Part shown: one piece after another, positions 26,422-35,776 of the stretch
Layout: each line of letters begins with the position of its first letter
How positions within the stretch are numbered: the stretch's first letter is position 1
Source of the DNA: Vibrio porteresiae DSM 19223
GTDB lineage: Bacteria; Pseudomonadota; Gammaproteobacteria; Enterobacterales; Vibrionaceae
Reading direction: 5' to 3'
Assembly: GCF_024347055.1 (NCBI RefSeq)
Contig: NZ_AP024896.1
Coordinates: 248,001-312,000, forward strand
DNA: 64,000 nucleotides
Made by a program: the position numbers and the translations under genes
The notes under the pieces: generated by a model
Seen by the model: the letters and a program-made list of their open reading frames with translations, nothing else
What the model was told of the DNA's origin: nothing
Database searches by the model: none

Positions 26422-27228
26422 ATGTCTACCATAACCATACCTACAACAGATAACTCAGTCACTAAAGTTCTTGTTACTGGGGCCTCTCGCGGCATAGGTG
26501 CTACTTATGCTAAACGCTTTGCTCAACGTGGCTATTCACTGGTGCTTGTCGCTCGTTCCGAAGAAAAATTGACGCAAGTCGCGGCGGATATTCGTGAAGA
26601 GACCGGTGTTAACGTGGAAATTATGCCAGCGGACCTTACCCTCGCGGCTGATATTGCGCGTGTGGCTGAAAAGCTTAAAAACGATACACAGATTGAGATT
26701 CTGGTGAACAATGCGGGCTTAGCTCAACGTGGCAATTTTACGCAGCAAACACCGGAATTGATTAGTGAACTGATTCAATTAAACGTTAATGCTTTAACCC
26801 AATTAGCAGCTGCAGTCGCTGCACGCTTTGTTGCACAAGGCAAAGGGTCGATCATCAATATTGGCTCGATAGTAGGGTTAGCGCCAGAGTTTGGCGCAAC
26901 GCTTTACGGAGCATCAAAAGCGTATGTGCAGTTTTTGTCGCAAAGCCTGCATCAAGAGTTGTCGCCAAGTGGCGTCTACGTTCAAGCGGTTCTGCCTGCG
27001 GCAACGCGCACCGATATTTGGGCTTACTCAGGTATTGATGTGAATACGTTGCCAGAAGTGATGGAAGTTGCAGATTTGGTGGATGCCGCCTTAGTTGGTT
27101 TTGATCGTAAAGAGACTGTGACGATTCCACCATTACACGCACCAGAGTGTTGGGATGAACTGCAGGCTGCGCGTATGGCGCTGCTCGGTGGTTTAAAACA
27201 AGATGAGCCTGCAGCTCGATATAAATAG
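26422..27228 (+). CDS. short-chain dehydrogenase/reductase
   Basis: 268 aa classical SDR: TGASRGIG (about 19-26), NNAG (95-98), catalytic Ser in NIGSIVG, and YGASK with Tyr/Lys. It resembles DltE/YdfG-like oxidoreductases of unknown substrate. The ATG is preceded by AGGAAG. It is divergent from the TetR gene and convergent with the LysR gene. Confidence 0.87.
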   Translation: MSTITIPTTDNSVTKVLVTGASRGIGATYAKRFAQRGYSLVLVARSEEKLTQVAADIREETGVNVEIMPADLTLAADIARVAEKLKNDTQIEILVNNAGLAQRGNFTQQTPELISELIQLNVNALTQLAAAVAARFVAQGKGSIINIGSIVGLAPEFGATLYGASKAYVQFLSQSLHQELSPSGVYVQAVLPAATRTDIWAYSGIDVNTLPEVMEVADLVDAALVGFDRKETVTIPPLHAPECWDELQAARMALLGGLKQDEPAARYK

Positions 27229-27251
27229 ATATTTGAGCGAATTCATCATAA

Positions 27252-28154
27252 CTATTTATCCCAAGGGGCTATATCTCCACCAAATCGGGACACCAAAAAA
27301 TCGACTAATAGGCGCAATTTTAGTGGCTGATATTGACGAGATAAGTAGACAGCGTGAATACCTAAAACTTCGGGTTGTTCGTGGGGTAATAGTGGTACTA
27401 AGTCTCCGTTCGTAATTCGCTCATTGATATAGAAAGTGGGGAGCATGCCTATGCCTGCCCCACTTAATACGGCTCGACAAATAGCATTAGTTTCATTGCT
27501 TTGAAAATGTGGGTTGATCGGAATTTCAATGACATCTTTACCTCGAATGAAACGATAATTTCTATGAAAGCCAGAGCTATTGGTGATGCAGTAATGGTTA
27601 CGTAAATCTTCTAAGTTACGTGGAACCCCATGCTTGCGAATATATTTCGGGGCTGCACATAGAACGGAATAACATTTGGCTAGCGGGCGAGCAATTAAGC
27701 TTTCATCGAGAGTGTTGGTTATTCTGATGGCTAAATCAATGCGGTCATCAACAAGGCTATCAAGGTGATGGCCCACATGAAGGACGATATCAATATTTGG
27801 ATACAAATGCTGAAAATCGACCAGCGCCATTCCTAGTTGGGCATCTGAAAAGGTTCCTGAAGCGGCCACCCGTAATACTCCAGATGGCGTATTGCTGTGT
27901 TCTTGAGCGATGTTTCTGGCGTTTTCAACGCTGAATAGTATTTCTTTACATTGCGGCAAAGTAGCAAATCCGGCTTCAGTTAAGCTGATCTTTCGTGTTG
28001 TTCGATGCAATAATCGGGTACCAAACCATTCTTCCATAGAAGATAAATAGCGACTCACCATCGCTGTAGACATGCCAAGTTTTTCGGCAGCCTTGGTCAA
28101 GCTCCCCACTTCTGCAATTTCAATAAAGACTTCGACAGCGGTTAAACGATCCAT
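27252..28154 (-). CDS. LysR-family transcriptional regulator
   Basis: 300 aa. The N-terminal winged HTH (about 5-62: VFIEIAEVGSLTKAAEKLGMS) is followed by a substrate-binding domain of the CrgA/AaeR type. The ATG at 28154 (MDRLTAVEVF) is the conventional start rather than the codon at 28178. It is divergent from a metallo-beta-lactamase-fold gene at 28262, its likely target. Confidence 0.88.
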   Translation of the reverse strand: MDRLTAVEVFIEIAEVGSLTKAAEKLGMSTAMVSRYLSSMEEWFGTRLLHRTTRKISLTEAGFATLPQCKEILFSVENARNIAQEHSNTPSGVLRVAASGTFSDAQLGMALVDFQHLYPNIDIVLHVGHHLDSLVDDRIDLAIRITNTLDESLIARPLAKCYSVLCAAPKYIRKHGVPRNLEDLRNHYCITNSSGFHRNYRFIRGKDVIEIPINPHFQSNETNAICRAVLSGAGIGMLPTFYINERITNGDLVPLLPHEQPEVLGIHAVYLSRQYQPLKLRLLVDFLVSRFGGDIAPWDK

Positions 28155-28261
28155 TATTTCAATCCACGCAATAATCAATTGACTGGAATGGAATTTATCA
28201 AAAGTAATAACCTCTATACAGTGACACGCGTTATAACATTCAGATTTATAAGGTTATTGTT

Positions 28262-29314
28262 ATGAGAAAATCCCCCAGATTTGGTTATTCAGTTATTTTT
28301 ACTGGATTGTTGGCTCTCTCTGCTAATGCGATGGGTGCAGTAAAAGAAGCGCCTTCAACGGTGAACGCGAAATATGTCACACCGTCATCGACTCAGGTAC
28401 TCACACCTGGAGAGAAAGTGGCAAACTTATTTACCCTGAATATGAAAACACCTTATGTTTTGCAGCGTGTAACGCAAAGAACCTATTGGTATGAGTCCGG
28501 GTTTTACGCCACGCTATTTTATGTGGGTGATAAAGGCGTAATGCTGTTTGACCCTCTAGAAGAACGAGCTGACAAAATTCTGCAGGCGATTAGGCAAGTA
28601 ACGGATAAACCAATTAATACCATAGTGTACTCACATGATCATGGTGACCATATTGGTTCTACCGCAGCGCTTTTACAGTTACTCGTAAAGACACAGAACA
28701 CAAAGCCTGAGATTATTGCGTCCCAAGCAACAGCGGACAAAATGCAGCTGCTTGATAGTCAATTGCCCCGACCAACGAAAGTCATTTCTTGGCCAAATGG
28801 TTCATTTACATTCGAGAACCTCACAGTACAAATGTATGGTTTTGAACATGCTGCCCATACAGATGACCATTCTGCGTGGTTGTTGGTCGGCGAACATGTA
28901 CTGCATGCTCCTGATTTACTTAATCCAGACCAACCTCCATTTTGGAATTTTGGCGGCTCAGAGCGCTTCACATTTTTAGTACAAAACCTAGAACAAGCAA
29001 ATGGGTTAGATTGGACGTATTTTAGTGGTGGGCATGGCAATATTGGTTCTCATGCAGACTTTGCTTTTTATCTACAGTTTATTGCCGATTTGAAATCGGC
29101 TGTCGCCAATGCAATGCAAAAAGTACCGTTCGGCTTCGGTGTGAAAATGGATCAGATCAACGCACACACAGTGATGCTACCTGCTTGGTATGGTGAAATT
29201 TCTCGACTGGCAACAGAAGAGCTTCGCCCCAAATATGGTCAGTACTATGGGTTTGAAACTGCGACGTTAGCTAATGCTGAAATGGTTGCAGAGTATTTGT
29301 ATAGTTATCGCTAA
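28262..29314 (+). CDS. periplasmic MBL-fold metallo-hydrolase
   Basis: 350 aa with a Sec signal peptide (hydrophobic about 10-24, ANAMGA). The metallo-beta-lactamase motif HDHGDH (about residues 121-126) supplies the zinc ligands; later histidines lie in HTDDHSAW and SGGHGNIG. It is a general MBL hydrolase, not clearly a beta-lactamase. Its partner is the divergent LysR gene. Confidence 0.83.
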   Translation: MRKSPRFGYSVIFTGLLALSANAMGAVKEAPSTVNAKYVTPSSTQVLTPGEKVANLFTLNMKTPYVLQRVTQRTYWYESGFYATLFYVGDKGVMLFDPLEERADKILQAIRQVTDKPINTIVYSHDHGDHIGSTAALLQLLVKTQNTKPEIIASQATADKMQLLDSQLPRPTKVISWPNGSFTFENLTVQMYGFEHAAHTDDHSAWLLVGEHVLHAPDLLNPDQPPFWNFGGSERFTFLVQNLEQANGLDWTYFSGGHGNIGSHADFAFYLQFIADLKSAVANAMQKVPFGFGVKMDQINAHTVMLPAWYGEISRLATEELRPKYGQYYGFETATLANAEMVAEYLYSYR

Positions 29315-29335
29315 CTATTGAATTATTGATAAATA

Positions 29336-29364
29336 AAAAGGAGAGCCTTTCGGTTCTCCTTTTA
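29336..29364. terminator. bidirectional terminator between MBL gene and pyrC
   Basis: AAAAGGAGA (29336-29344) pairs with TCTCCTTTT (29355-29363), extended by a GCC/GGT inner stem. A- and T-rich flanks serve the two convergent genes. Confidence 0.82.
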
Positions 29365-29409
29365 GCATTATCAATGAGCTTTATCGCTGACCGGTTATTT
29401 GTACTGAGA

Positions 29410-30441
29410 TTATTCAATTACCGTCCACTCAATTTTCTCGCCGCCACGAATTGGCACAACGATGTCTGAGCCAAATGGCATGGTGGCTGGCACATCCCAT
29501 GCTGCTTTGGTAAGCGTGACTGTATCTTGGTTACGTGGTTGACCGTAGAAGTCTGGGCCATTGTGGCTCATAAACGCTTCTAATTTGTCCAGCTTACCTT
29601 CTTTATCAAACACTTCAGCGTAAAGTTCTAATGCTGCGTGAGCGGTGTAAGAACCAGCACAGCCACAAGCGGACTCTTTACGACCTTTAGCGTGTGGCGC
29701 TGAGTCAGTACCCGCAAAGAACTTCTTATTACCTGATGTTGCCGCCGCCACAAGCGCGTGCTGGTGAGTAGCACGTTTCAAAATAGGCAAGCAGTAGAAG
29801 TGTGGGCGAATTCCGCCAACCAACATGTGGTTACGGTTATAAAGCAGGTGGTGCGCGGTAATGGTTGCTGCAACATTGTCGTTGGCTTGTTTAACGAAGT
29901 TCACTGCTTCTGCGGTGGTAATGTGTTCGAGTACCACTTTAAGATTTGGGAAATCACGCACGATAGGTGCGAGAACGGTCTCTAAGAAAATCTTTTCGCG
30001 GTCGAAAATGTCGATTTCGTTAGTGGTTACTTCGCCGTGAACCAGAAGCAAAATGCCTTCTTCTTGCATTGCTTGCAGAACAGGGTAGATTTTTTCAGCA
30101 GAGGTTACGCCAGAATCTGAGTTGGTTGTGGCACCAGCAGGGTAGAGTTTACAAGCGACAACGATGCCAGAAGCTTTGGCTTTACGGATTTCATCAGGAC
30201 TTGTGTTATCAGTGAGATACAGTGTCATCAGAGGCTGAAAATGCGCTGCTGGTTCATGCGCCATAATACGATCACGATATTCGTGCGCCAGCTCAGTAGT
30301 GGTGACGGGTGGAACAGTATTTGGCATGATTAACGCGCGTCCGTTGTAACGACTAATATCGCGAACGGTATCACCAAGCACCTCGCCATCACGAAGGTGA
30401 ACGTGCCAGTCATCTGGACGAGTGATCGTTAGAGTTGTCAT
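29410..30441 (-). CDS. pyrC: dihydroorotase
   Basis: 343 aa class II dihydroorotase, cyclising N-carbamoyl-aspartate in pyrimidine synthesis. Zinc ligands: DWHVHLRDG near the N-terminus, the carboxylated Lys in ACKLYPAGATTN (about 103), His in LLVHGEV and LEHITT, and the catalytic Asp in GTDSAPH. ATG at 30441. A PurR-type box (30503-30518) lies 62 bases upstream, as in E. coli pyrC. Confidence 0.96.
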   Translation of the reverse strand: MTTLTITRPDDWHVHLRDGEVLGDTVRDISRYNGRALIMPNTVPPVTTTELAHEYRDRIMAHEPAAHFQPLMTLYLTDNTSPDEIRKAKASGIVVACKLYPAGATTNSDSGVTSAEKIYPVLQAMQEEGILLLVHGEVTTNEIDIFDREKIFLETVLAPIVRDFPNLKVVLEHITTAEAVNFVKQANDNVAATITAHHLLYNRNHMLVGGIRPHFYCLPILKRATHQHALVAAATSGNKKFFAGTDSAPHAKGRKESACGCAGSYTAHAALELYAEVFDKEGKLDKLEAFMSHNGPDFYGQPRNQDTVTLTKAAWDVPATMPFGSDIVVPIRGGEKIEWTVIE

Positions 30442-30741
30442 AGTTTGCTCCCACCGACAAAAGTTTAAAATTGAGGAGCCTGCACCTAAGGTTTGCCTTG
30501 CGACGCAAACGCTTACGTTTAGGCGACAGGATGATAGAGGAAATGGTAACCGATTGCATCCTTTAATTGTTATTGTGTATCAAATCCCAATGAAATTGCG
30601 CGATGCAAGCAGGCTTATGGGTTGTTTTCTCATAAATTCGTGGTACTTTGCCAAAGCTCAAAAGTGAGGAATAGGACTCCCTTACTTTCTCTCTATTTTA
30701 ATAAAATCAGTCAGTCACCATTTATTACAGGTAGGTTGTTC
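30442..30741. other. 300-base divergent regulatory region, pyrC / MOSC-ferredoxin gene
   Basis: No gene is supported. The region contains the PurR-like box at 30503-30518 on the pyrC side. The remainder is AT-rich up to AGGTAGG before the MOSC gene start. Confidence 0.6.
30503..30518. promoter_or_regulatory. PurR box upstream of pyrC
   Basis: ACGCAAACGCTTACGT closely matches the PurR operator consensus ACGCAAACGTTTNCGT and lies 62 bases before the pyrC start. Known PurR control of E. coli pyrC makes this a plausible operator. Confidence 0.72.
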
Positions 30742-32559
30742 ATGTCGTTAGCCACGTTATCCGATATCCATGTTTATCCAGTGAAATCCGTAGGGGGAAT
30801 ATCCCTTTCTAATGCTTGGGTAGAGCGTCAAGGTTTGACGTTTGACCGACGTTTCATGCTGGCACTCAGTGATGGTTCGATGGTAACGGCGCGCAAATAC
30901 CCGCAAATGGTAACGATTCGTTCAATGTTAATGCCTGATGGTTTGATGTTTACCGCGCCCGGCAAAGCTGCGCTGTCACTGCGTTATACCGATTTCAAAC
31001 GCCAAGAGGCAAACGCCACGGTTTGGAAAGACACCTTTACTGCCTATACCACCACCGATGATGCCAATGATTGGTTTAGCGATTTTCTAGGTGTTAACGT
31101 CGAGCTGCTGTTTTGCGGTGAACAGTCCAATCGCTACCGTGAAAAAGTCGGGAATAACGTGAGTTTCGCCGATGGTTATCCGCTGCTGATTATTAGCCAA
31201 GCCTCATTGGATGAGCTAAACCGTCGCAGCAGTGAAGTTCACAGTATGGATCAATTTCGCACCAACCTTGTGGCAAGCGGCACTGAACCGTTTGCTGAAG
31301 ACAGCTGGAAACGCATTCGTATTGGTGAAGTGGAGTTTGAAGCTGTTAAGCCTTGTGAACGCTGTATTCTTACTACTGTGGATGTGGTGAAAGGCGATTT
31401 TCGTGCTAACAAAGAACCACTTCGATCCTTGTCGCAGTTTCGTGCCAATGAGCAGGGCGGTGTGTTCTTTGGCCAAAACTTGGTGGCAAAAAATGAAGGC
31501 CGCATCAGTGCGGGCGATGTGATTGAAGTGCTCGAATACAAAGACAAAGAGGTTTATGAAGACCACGGTCGCTCTGGAATATCACTGCGCTGCGTCGCGC
31601 GTGAAGAGATGGCGCGCGACTTTATTACCTTCTGGTTTGAGCCTTGCTGTGGCTTAGTGCCAAGTTATCTTCCGGGGCAATATCTGCCAATTGAACTGGA
31701 GCTCAATGGTCAATCGATTGTGCGTTACTACACCTTGTCTTCTTCGCCATCTCGCCCTGATCGTTTAGCGATTTCTGTTAAGCGCATTGATGGTGGCATG
31801 GTATCGAACTGGCTGGTGGAGCATCTGCACGAAGGCGATAAGCTCAGCGCGCAAATGCCAACGGGCGCATTTCATCTTGAAGAGCAAAATGAGCAACCTC
31901 TATTACTGCTCTCTGCTGGTAGCGGCGTAACGCCAATGCTCTCAATGCTGCGTTACTTGGTCGATTCTGGTAATCAAACCGATGTGGTGTTCTACCATCA
32001 ATGTCGCTCGATTGAAGATATTCCATGCCGCGCAGAGCTTGAACAGCTTAACCATGATCATGATTGGCTCTCAGTTCGTTTGTGTTTAACTCAAGCGCCG
32101 ATGGATTGGTTTGGCCTAAAAGGGCGTTTGTCGCTTTCTCATCTCAAACAAATTCGTGATGTAGACCAACGTAAAGTGTACATGTGTGGCCCAGATGGGT
32201 TTATGCAAAAAGCGCGTAACCTTCTGCAAAAACAAGGTGTTGCAGATGCGGATATTTATCAAGAAGCATTTGGGATTACTACCTCAACCAGCGAGCCTTT
32301 TGCCACTGTTGAACTTGAGATCGACGGCGTGGCATTTAAAGGCGATAACCAACACACTCTTTTAGAGCAAGCAGAAAATGCCGGCGTTCCTGTCGCAAAT
32401 AGCTGCCGCGCTGGATTCTGCGGCGCATGCAAAGTGAAACTATTGGAAGGGGAAGTCACTCAATCTGATAGCGCCGCCCTGTTTGATGATGAGCGCGAAC
32501 AAGGTATGGTGCTCGCCTGCTGCTGCGTGCCGAAAACTGACGTGAAAGTCATTAGCTAA
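30742..32559 (+). CDS. MOSC / ferredoxin reductase / 2Fe-2S ferredoxin fusion protein
   Basis: 605 aa in three modules. The MOSC_N and MOSC region (about 1-225) is YcbX-like, with the molybdenum-cofactor-associated Cys in KPCERCILTTVD. A flavin- and NAD-binding ferredoxin-reductase module (about 235-480) has RYYTLSSSP and SAGSGVTPMLSML. A C-terminal plant-type ferredoxin (about 520-605) has CRAGFCGACK and a distal Cys. The product could pass electrons from NAD(P)H to a molybdenum centre, for instance in reducing N-hydroxylated compounds as YcbX does; this is inferred. Start ATG 30742 with AGGTAGG upstream. Confidence 0.87.
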   Translation: MSLATLSDIHVYPVKSVGGISLSNAWVERQGLTFDRRFMLALSDGSMVTARKYPQMVTIRSMLMPDGLMFTAPGKAALSLRYTDFKRQEANATVWKDTFTAYTTTDDANDWFSDFLGVNVELLFCGEQSNRYREKVGNNVSFADGYPLLIISQASLDELNRRSSEVHSMDQFRTNLVASGTEPFAEDSWKRIRIGEVEFEAVKPCERCILTTVDVVKGDFRANKEPLRSLSQFRANEQGGVFFGQNLVAKNEGRISAGDVIEVLEYKDKEVYEDHGRSGISLRCVAREEMARDFITFWFEPCCGLVPSYLPGQYLPIELELNGQSIVRYYTLSSSPSRPDRLAISVKRIDGGMVSNWLVEHLHEGDKLSAQMPTGAFHLEEQNEQPLLLLSAGSGVTPMLSMLRYLVDSGNQTDVVFYHQCRSIEDIPCRAELEQLNHDHDWLSVRLCLTQAPMDWFGLKGRLSLSHLKQIRDVDQRKVYMCGPDGFMQKARNLLQKQGVADADIYQEAFGITTSTSEPFATVELEIDGVAFKGDNQHTLLEQAENAGVPVANSCRAGFCGACKVKLLEGEVTQSDSAALFDDEREQGMVLACCCVPKTDVKVIS

Positions 32560-32570
32560 TTACCCATCTC

Positions 32571-32602
32571 ACCACAGCGACCAATATTATGGCCGCTGTG
32601 GT
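32571..32602. repeat. 9-bp inverted repeat downstream of the MOSC-ferredoxin gene
   Basis: ACCACAGCG (32571-32579) and CGCTGTGGT (32594-32602) flank a 14-base loop just after the stop codon. There is no T-run, so terminator function is uncertain. Confidence 0.45.
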
Positions 32603-32667
32603 TACTGCTACGGCAGGCGAAGTTTTTCATAAACGTTCTGCCGCTGCAGTTCGCAGTGAATGCACTA

Positions 32668-33384
32668 TTACTTCGTATTTAAATAGAGCAATTCGAGCTT
32701 ATCTAAGAAAGTAAAAAGTACTTGATTCATTTCTTCATAATCATGGTTTAACAATGTTTCTGGTGATTCGACAAAACGATGTTGTTCTATATCACTAAAG
32801 TCATCATTCTCAATCAGTAGTTCGACCACTTCTTTAGTCAGTTCCATGTGGCATTGCAATCCAAATACACAATCACGATAGGCGACGATTTGTCTTGGAC
32901 AACCTTCACTGAAAGCTATTATCTCAGCATCTGGAGTAAGTCCTGGCATGTCATTATGCCAATGACCTACTGCCAAGGTTGAGCCAAAATGGCTAAATAG
33001 CGAATGAGATAACCCAGCCTCTGTCAGAGTAATAGGAAATTTCCCTATTTCCTTCTCTGGACTGTGATCATATTGAGCGCCAAGCGCTTCACCGATGAGT
33101 TGGGAACCTAAACAGATACCAAGAACCACTTTTTGAGCATTGATGACTTTTAATATCAATTCTTGTTCGGCATGAGCATCGAAGTGAGGACACTCATCTA
33201 ACGTTGTTGATGGTGACTGAGGGCCTCCCATTACGATGAGAAAATCGATGTTTTGGACGTCTTGTGGGAGAGCCTCTCTAGAATAAACACGAGTAAAACT
33301 GAGCGAATGCCCCCGTTGTTTAGCCCAAGTCTCGTATGCTCCTGGAGCTTCAAATGCCTCATGGATAATAAAGTGAATGTGCAT
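32668..33384 (-). CDS. class I glutamine amidotransferase-like protein (GuaA-like GATase)
   Basis: 238 aa single GATase1 domain. The nucleophile Cys lies in LGICLGSQ (about residue 88), and the His-Glu pair in LQCHMEL (about 176-178). The MGGPQSP segment is typical. A free-standing amidotransferase of this type usually has no known substrate. It is divergent from an AraC-type gene. Confidence 0.85.
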   Translation of the reverse strand: MHIHFIIHEAFEAPGAYETWAKQRGHSLSFTRVYSREALPQDVQNIDFLIVMGGPQSPSTTLDECPHFDAHAEQELILKVINAQKVVLGICLGSQLIGEALGAQYDHSPEKEIGKFPITLTEAGLSHSLFSHFGSTLAVGHWHNDMPGLTPDAEIIAFSEGCPRQIVAYRDCVFGLQCHMELTKEVVELLIENDDFSDIEQHRFVESPETLLNHDYEEMNQVLFTFLDKLELLYLNTK

Positions 33385-33482
33385 GCTGCAATCTCTAATG
33401 CTGAAATGAACAACAATCCTATACTAATTTGCTTTGGCCTTATTTATACTATGAGACATAAAACATCGATAAGTCGCCAACT

Positions 33483-34292
33483 ATGTTAGCTAATGAGCTG
33501 ATCAAAACATTACCAGAGCGTCAATTTTTGACGAAGGCCATGCTTATGACCGCGGGTTACTTAGATGATTGGCATGAACATTCTTGGCATCAAATAGTGT
33601 TTCCTGTAAAGGGATTACTACAATCGAATATTGATGATATTTGTACTGTAGTTCCTCATAACGCCATGCTATTTATCCCATCAGATCGAATTCATAAGTC
33701 TGAAGCGATAACCGATACTGAGTTTCTAGCCATCTACCTAAATCCGAATCAATCTGTTGATTATCCTGCGCAGCCAAAATCATGTCTGGTAAGCCCCTTT
33801 ATCAAAGAATTGATATTGCTACTTTTTCAACAAAGTAGCACTTCATCTTCTGATTCAAGTATCACTAATTTACTGACGGTGCTCAGAGATCAAATCGTGA
33901 TAGCTCCCAATTATGAGATTCCGTTATTAATTCCTAGGGATAAGCGTCTTTTAGCTATTTTTAGTCAATTAAAAGAACAGCCAGATACGTCGTTTACGTT
34001 GAAGGAGTGGGCTAAGCAGGTAGGTGCATCAGAACGAACTTTATCGAGGTTGTGTGCGAATGAATTTGGACAGTCATTTTCATTGTGGAGACAGCATGTG
34101 CGTTTGGTTTTATCGTTACAATTGCTTGATTCAAACTTAACTGTTCAAGATATTGCACTTGAGTTGGGATACGGTTCTGACTCCGCTTATATTTACGCAT
34201 TTAAAAAGATGTTTAATCAGACGCCAAGTAAATACAGAAATGACAGTTTTGGACACAGAGTGATGTTTAATAGTCTGTGCCCTTCGAACTAA
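33483..34292 (+). CDS. AraC-family regulator
   Basis: 269 aa. Cupin sensor with WHEHSWHQIVFPV and FIPSDRIHKS in the first 90 residues, then AraC HTH (about 160-255) with DIALELGYGSDSAYIYAFKK. ATG at 33483. It is divergent from the glutamine amidotransferase gene, which it may regulate. Confidence 0.87.
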   Translation: MLANELIKTLPERQFLTKAMLMTAGYLDDWHEHSWHQIVFPVKGLLQSNIDDICTVVPHNAMLFIPSDRIHKSEAITDTEFLAIYLNPNQSVDYPAQPKSCLVSPFIKELILLLFQQSSTSSSDSSITNLLTVLRDQIVIAPNYEIPLLIPRDKRLLAIFSQLKEQPDTSFTLKEWAKQVGASERTLSRLCANEFGQSFSLWRQHVRLVLSLQLLDSNLTVQDIALELGYGSDSAYIYAFKKMFNQTPSKYRNDSFGHRVMFNSLCPSN

Positions 34293-34318
34293 GTGACCCA
34301 AGAGCTTGGGACACTTAT
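34293..34318 (+). terminator. possible terminator after the AraC gene at 33483
   Basis: GTGACCCAAG (34293-34302) pairs with CTTGGGACAC (34305-34314) with one A-A mismatch and a two-base loop, followed by a short TTATTG. Weak as an intrinsic terminator. Confidence 0.4.
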
Positions 34319-34337
34319 TGCTACCGATAATAGTCAA

Positions 34338-35102
34338 CTAAACAATCGACTTCTTAATAGCCCGCGCTAAGCCTTCTGGATTTTCCCAAGCCATTGAATG
34401 TCCTGCACCTGGGACGATTTCAATCTGGATTTTATGGTTTGCTAATATCTCAGCATCAGGATCTGGCAAACTATTGCTGCCAAAAATATAGGTTTTAGAG
34501 ACGGGTAAAGCATAGAAAGTCTCACGCCAGCTCGGTTGTTCTCCGGCAATTAGCGAGAGTGCATTTTTATAAATGGCTAGGGGAAGACTATTTGAAAGAC
34601 CTGCTGCCCATTCTGTATTGCCGCTTTCAATACTTTTTTGGATGATCTTTGTGTAGGCTGAATGGAGAAAATCGCTTTCGCTAAAACTCGCAATTCGTTG
34701 ACTAAAAAAGCCACCGCCAGCATCGAGATTGGCTTCACTGAGAATTAGAGTTTGCACCCGATCTGAGATTTGCTTGGCTAATGAAATCGACACAGCGCCC
34801 CCCATGCTATGCCCATATATGATCACTTTTGATAAACCTAAATGGTTGATCAGTTGTGCCAAACAATTGGCGTGATTAGCAATGGAATAATCAAAATCCT
34901 CGGGCTTATCACTAAAGCCAGATCCAACCATATCGACTAGTATCCGTCGATGAGACTCTAAACCACCAGTTGATACGACTTGTGGATAATCAAACGAAGA
35001 TGCGCATCCAAGTCCGTGAATAAAAAGGATAGGTGTATCGTTACCTGGCAGATCGTGGTAGCGCAAACGTGTATTGCATCCGTTCAATTTGAACTCTTTC
35101 AT
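34338..35102 (-). CDS. alpha/beta-hydrolase
   Basis: 254 aa. Oxyanion motif FIHGLGCAS, nucleophile elbow YGHSMGGA (Ser about 97), an acid residue around SNSLPDPDAE, and the catalytic His in VPGAGHSMAWENP. No signal peptide. The substrate is not deducible. It is convergent with the upstream AraC gene. Confidence 0.83.
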   Translation of the reverse strand: MKEFKLNGCNTRLRYHDLPGNDTPILFIHGLGCASSFDYPQVVSTGGLESHRRILVDMVGSGFSDKPEDFDYSIANHANCLAQLINHLGLSKVIIYGHSMGGAVSISLAKQISDRVQTLILSEANLDAGGGFFSQRIASFSESDFLHSAYTKIIQKSIESGNTEWAAGLSNSLPLAIYKNALSLIAGEQPSWRETFYALPVSKTYIFGSNSLPDPDAEILANHKIQIEIVPGAGHSMAWENPEGLARAIKKSIV

Positions 35103-35350
35103 GGAATAACTAATCCTTTTTCTCCGGTAGATTTCGGTAGTAATGGTAATCTAATACTGATTATTAATACAGTGTTTTAATCGCTGATTTAAACGGTGTA
35201 TAAAACTTCTCAAGGCTTATTTAACTAAAGTATTGTCCTGTAACTCACTATTTCCCTTCACTTTATTTTTCATCTCAGTATTATCTAAACCACTAATGTG
35301 GCACACCAAGTTCCCATTTCAATCAGCACTTTTATAAGGACAGGCAACAT

Positions 35351-35650
35351 ATGGATAAAGTAGTTTTAAGTGGGTACATCATAGTGCCTGCAGATGATTT
35401 GGCAGTAGTTCAACAAGAGTTACTGGTTCATAAAGCGCTAACCCGCGCAGAGGCAGGTTGTCTGGTGTTTGAAGTGACACAAAATGCTGATAACCCACTG
35501 CGTTTTGATGTGTATGAAGAGTTTATTGATGCAGCCGCATTTAATTCCCATCAGCAACGCGTGAAAGCGTCGCAATGGGGAGCGGTGACTCAGGCTGTCG
35601 AACGTCACTATCAAGTGATGGGCTTGGGTGAAATTACGTCTGACAACTAG
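35351..35650 (+). CDS. antibiotic biosynthesis monooxygenase (ABM) domain protein
   Basis: 99 aa ferredoxin-like alpha+beta ABM fold, the size of small quinol-type monooxygenases such as YgiN. The segment FEVTQNADNPLRFDVYEEF and the following HQQ helix are typical. The ATG is preceded by AAGGACAGG. A decayed copy of its second half lies at 38119-38240, on the other side of the HrpK-like gene. Confidence 0.83.
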   Translation: MDKVVLSGYIIVPADDLAVVQQELLVHKALTRAEAGCLVFEVTQNADNPLRFDVYEEFIDAAAFNSHQQRVKASQWGAVTQAVERHYQVMGLGEITSDN

Positions 35651-35776
35651 AGTTTTCTCAATCCACTTTTCTTAGTTCGCGCGTTTTAAGGAACCCTAAA
35701 GAACCTTTCCCTACTCAGAGAATATTGGTGACCAATTCACCAGATGAATTCATTCAGATGATAGGGAAACAATATT

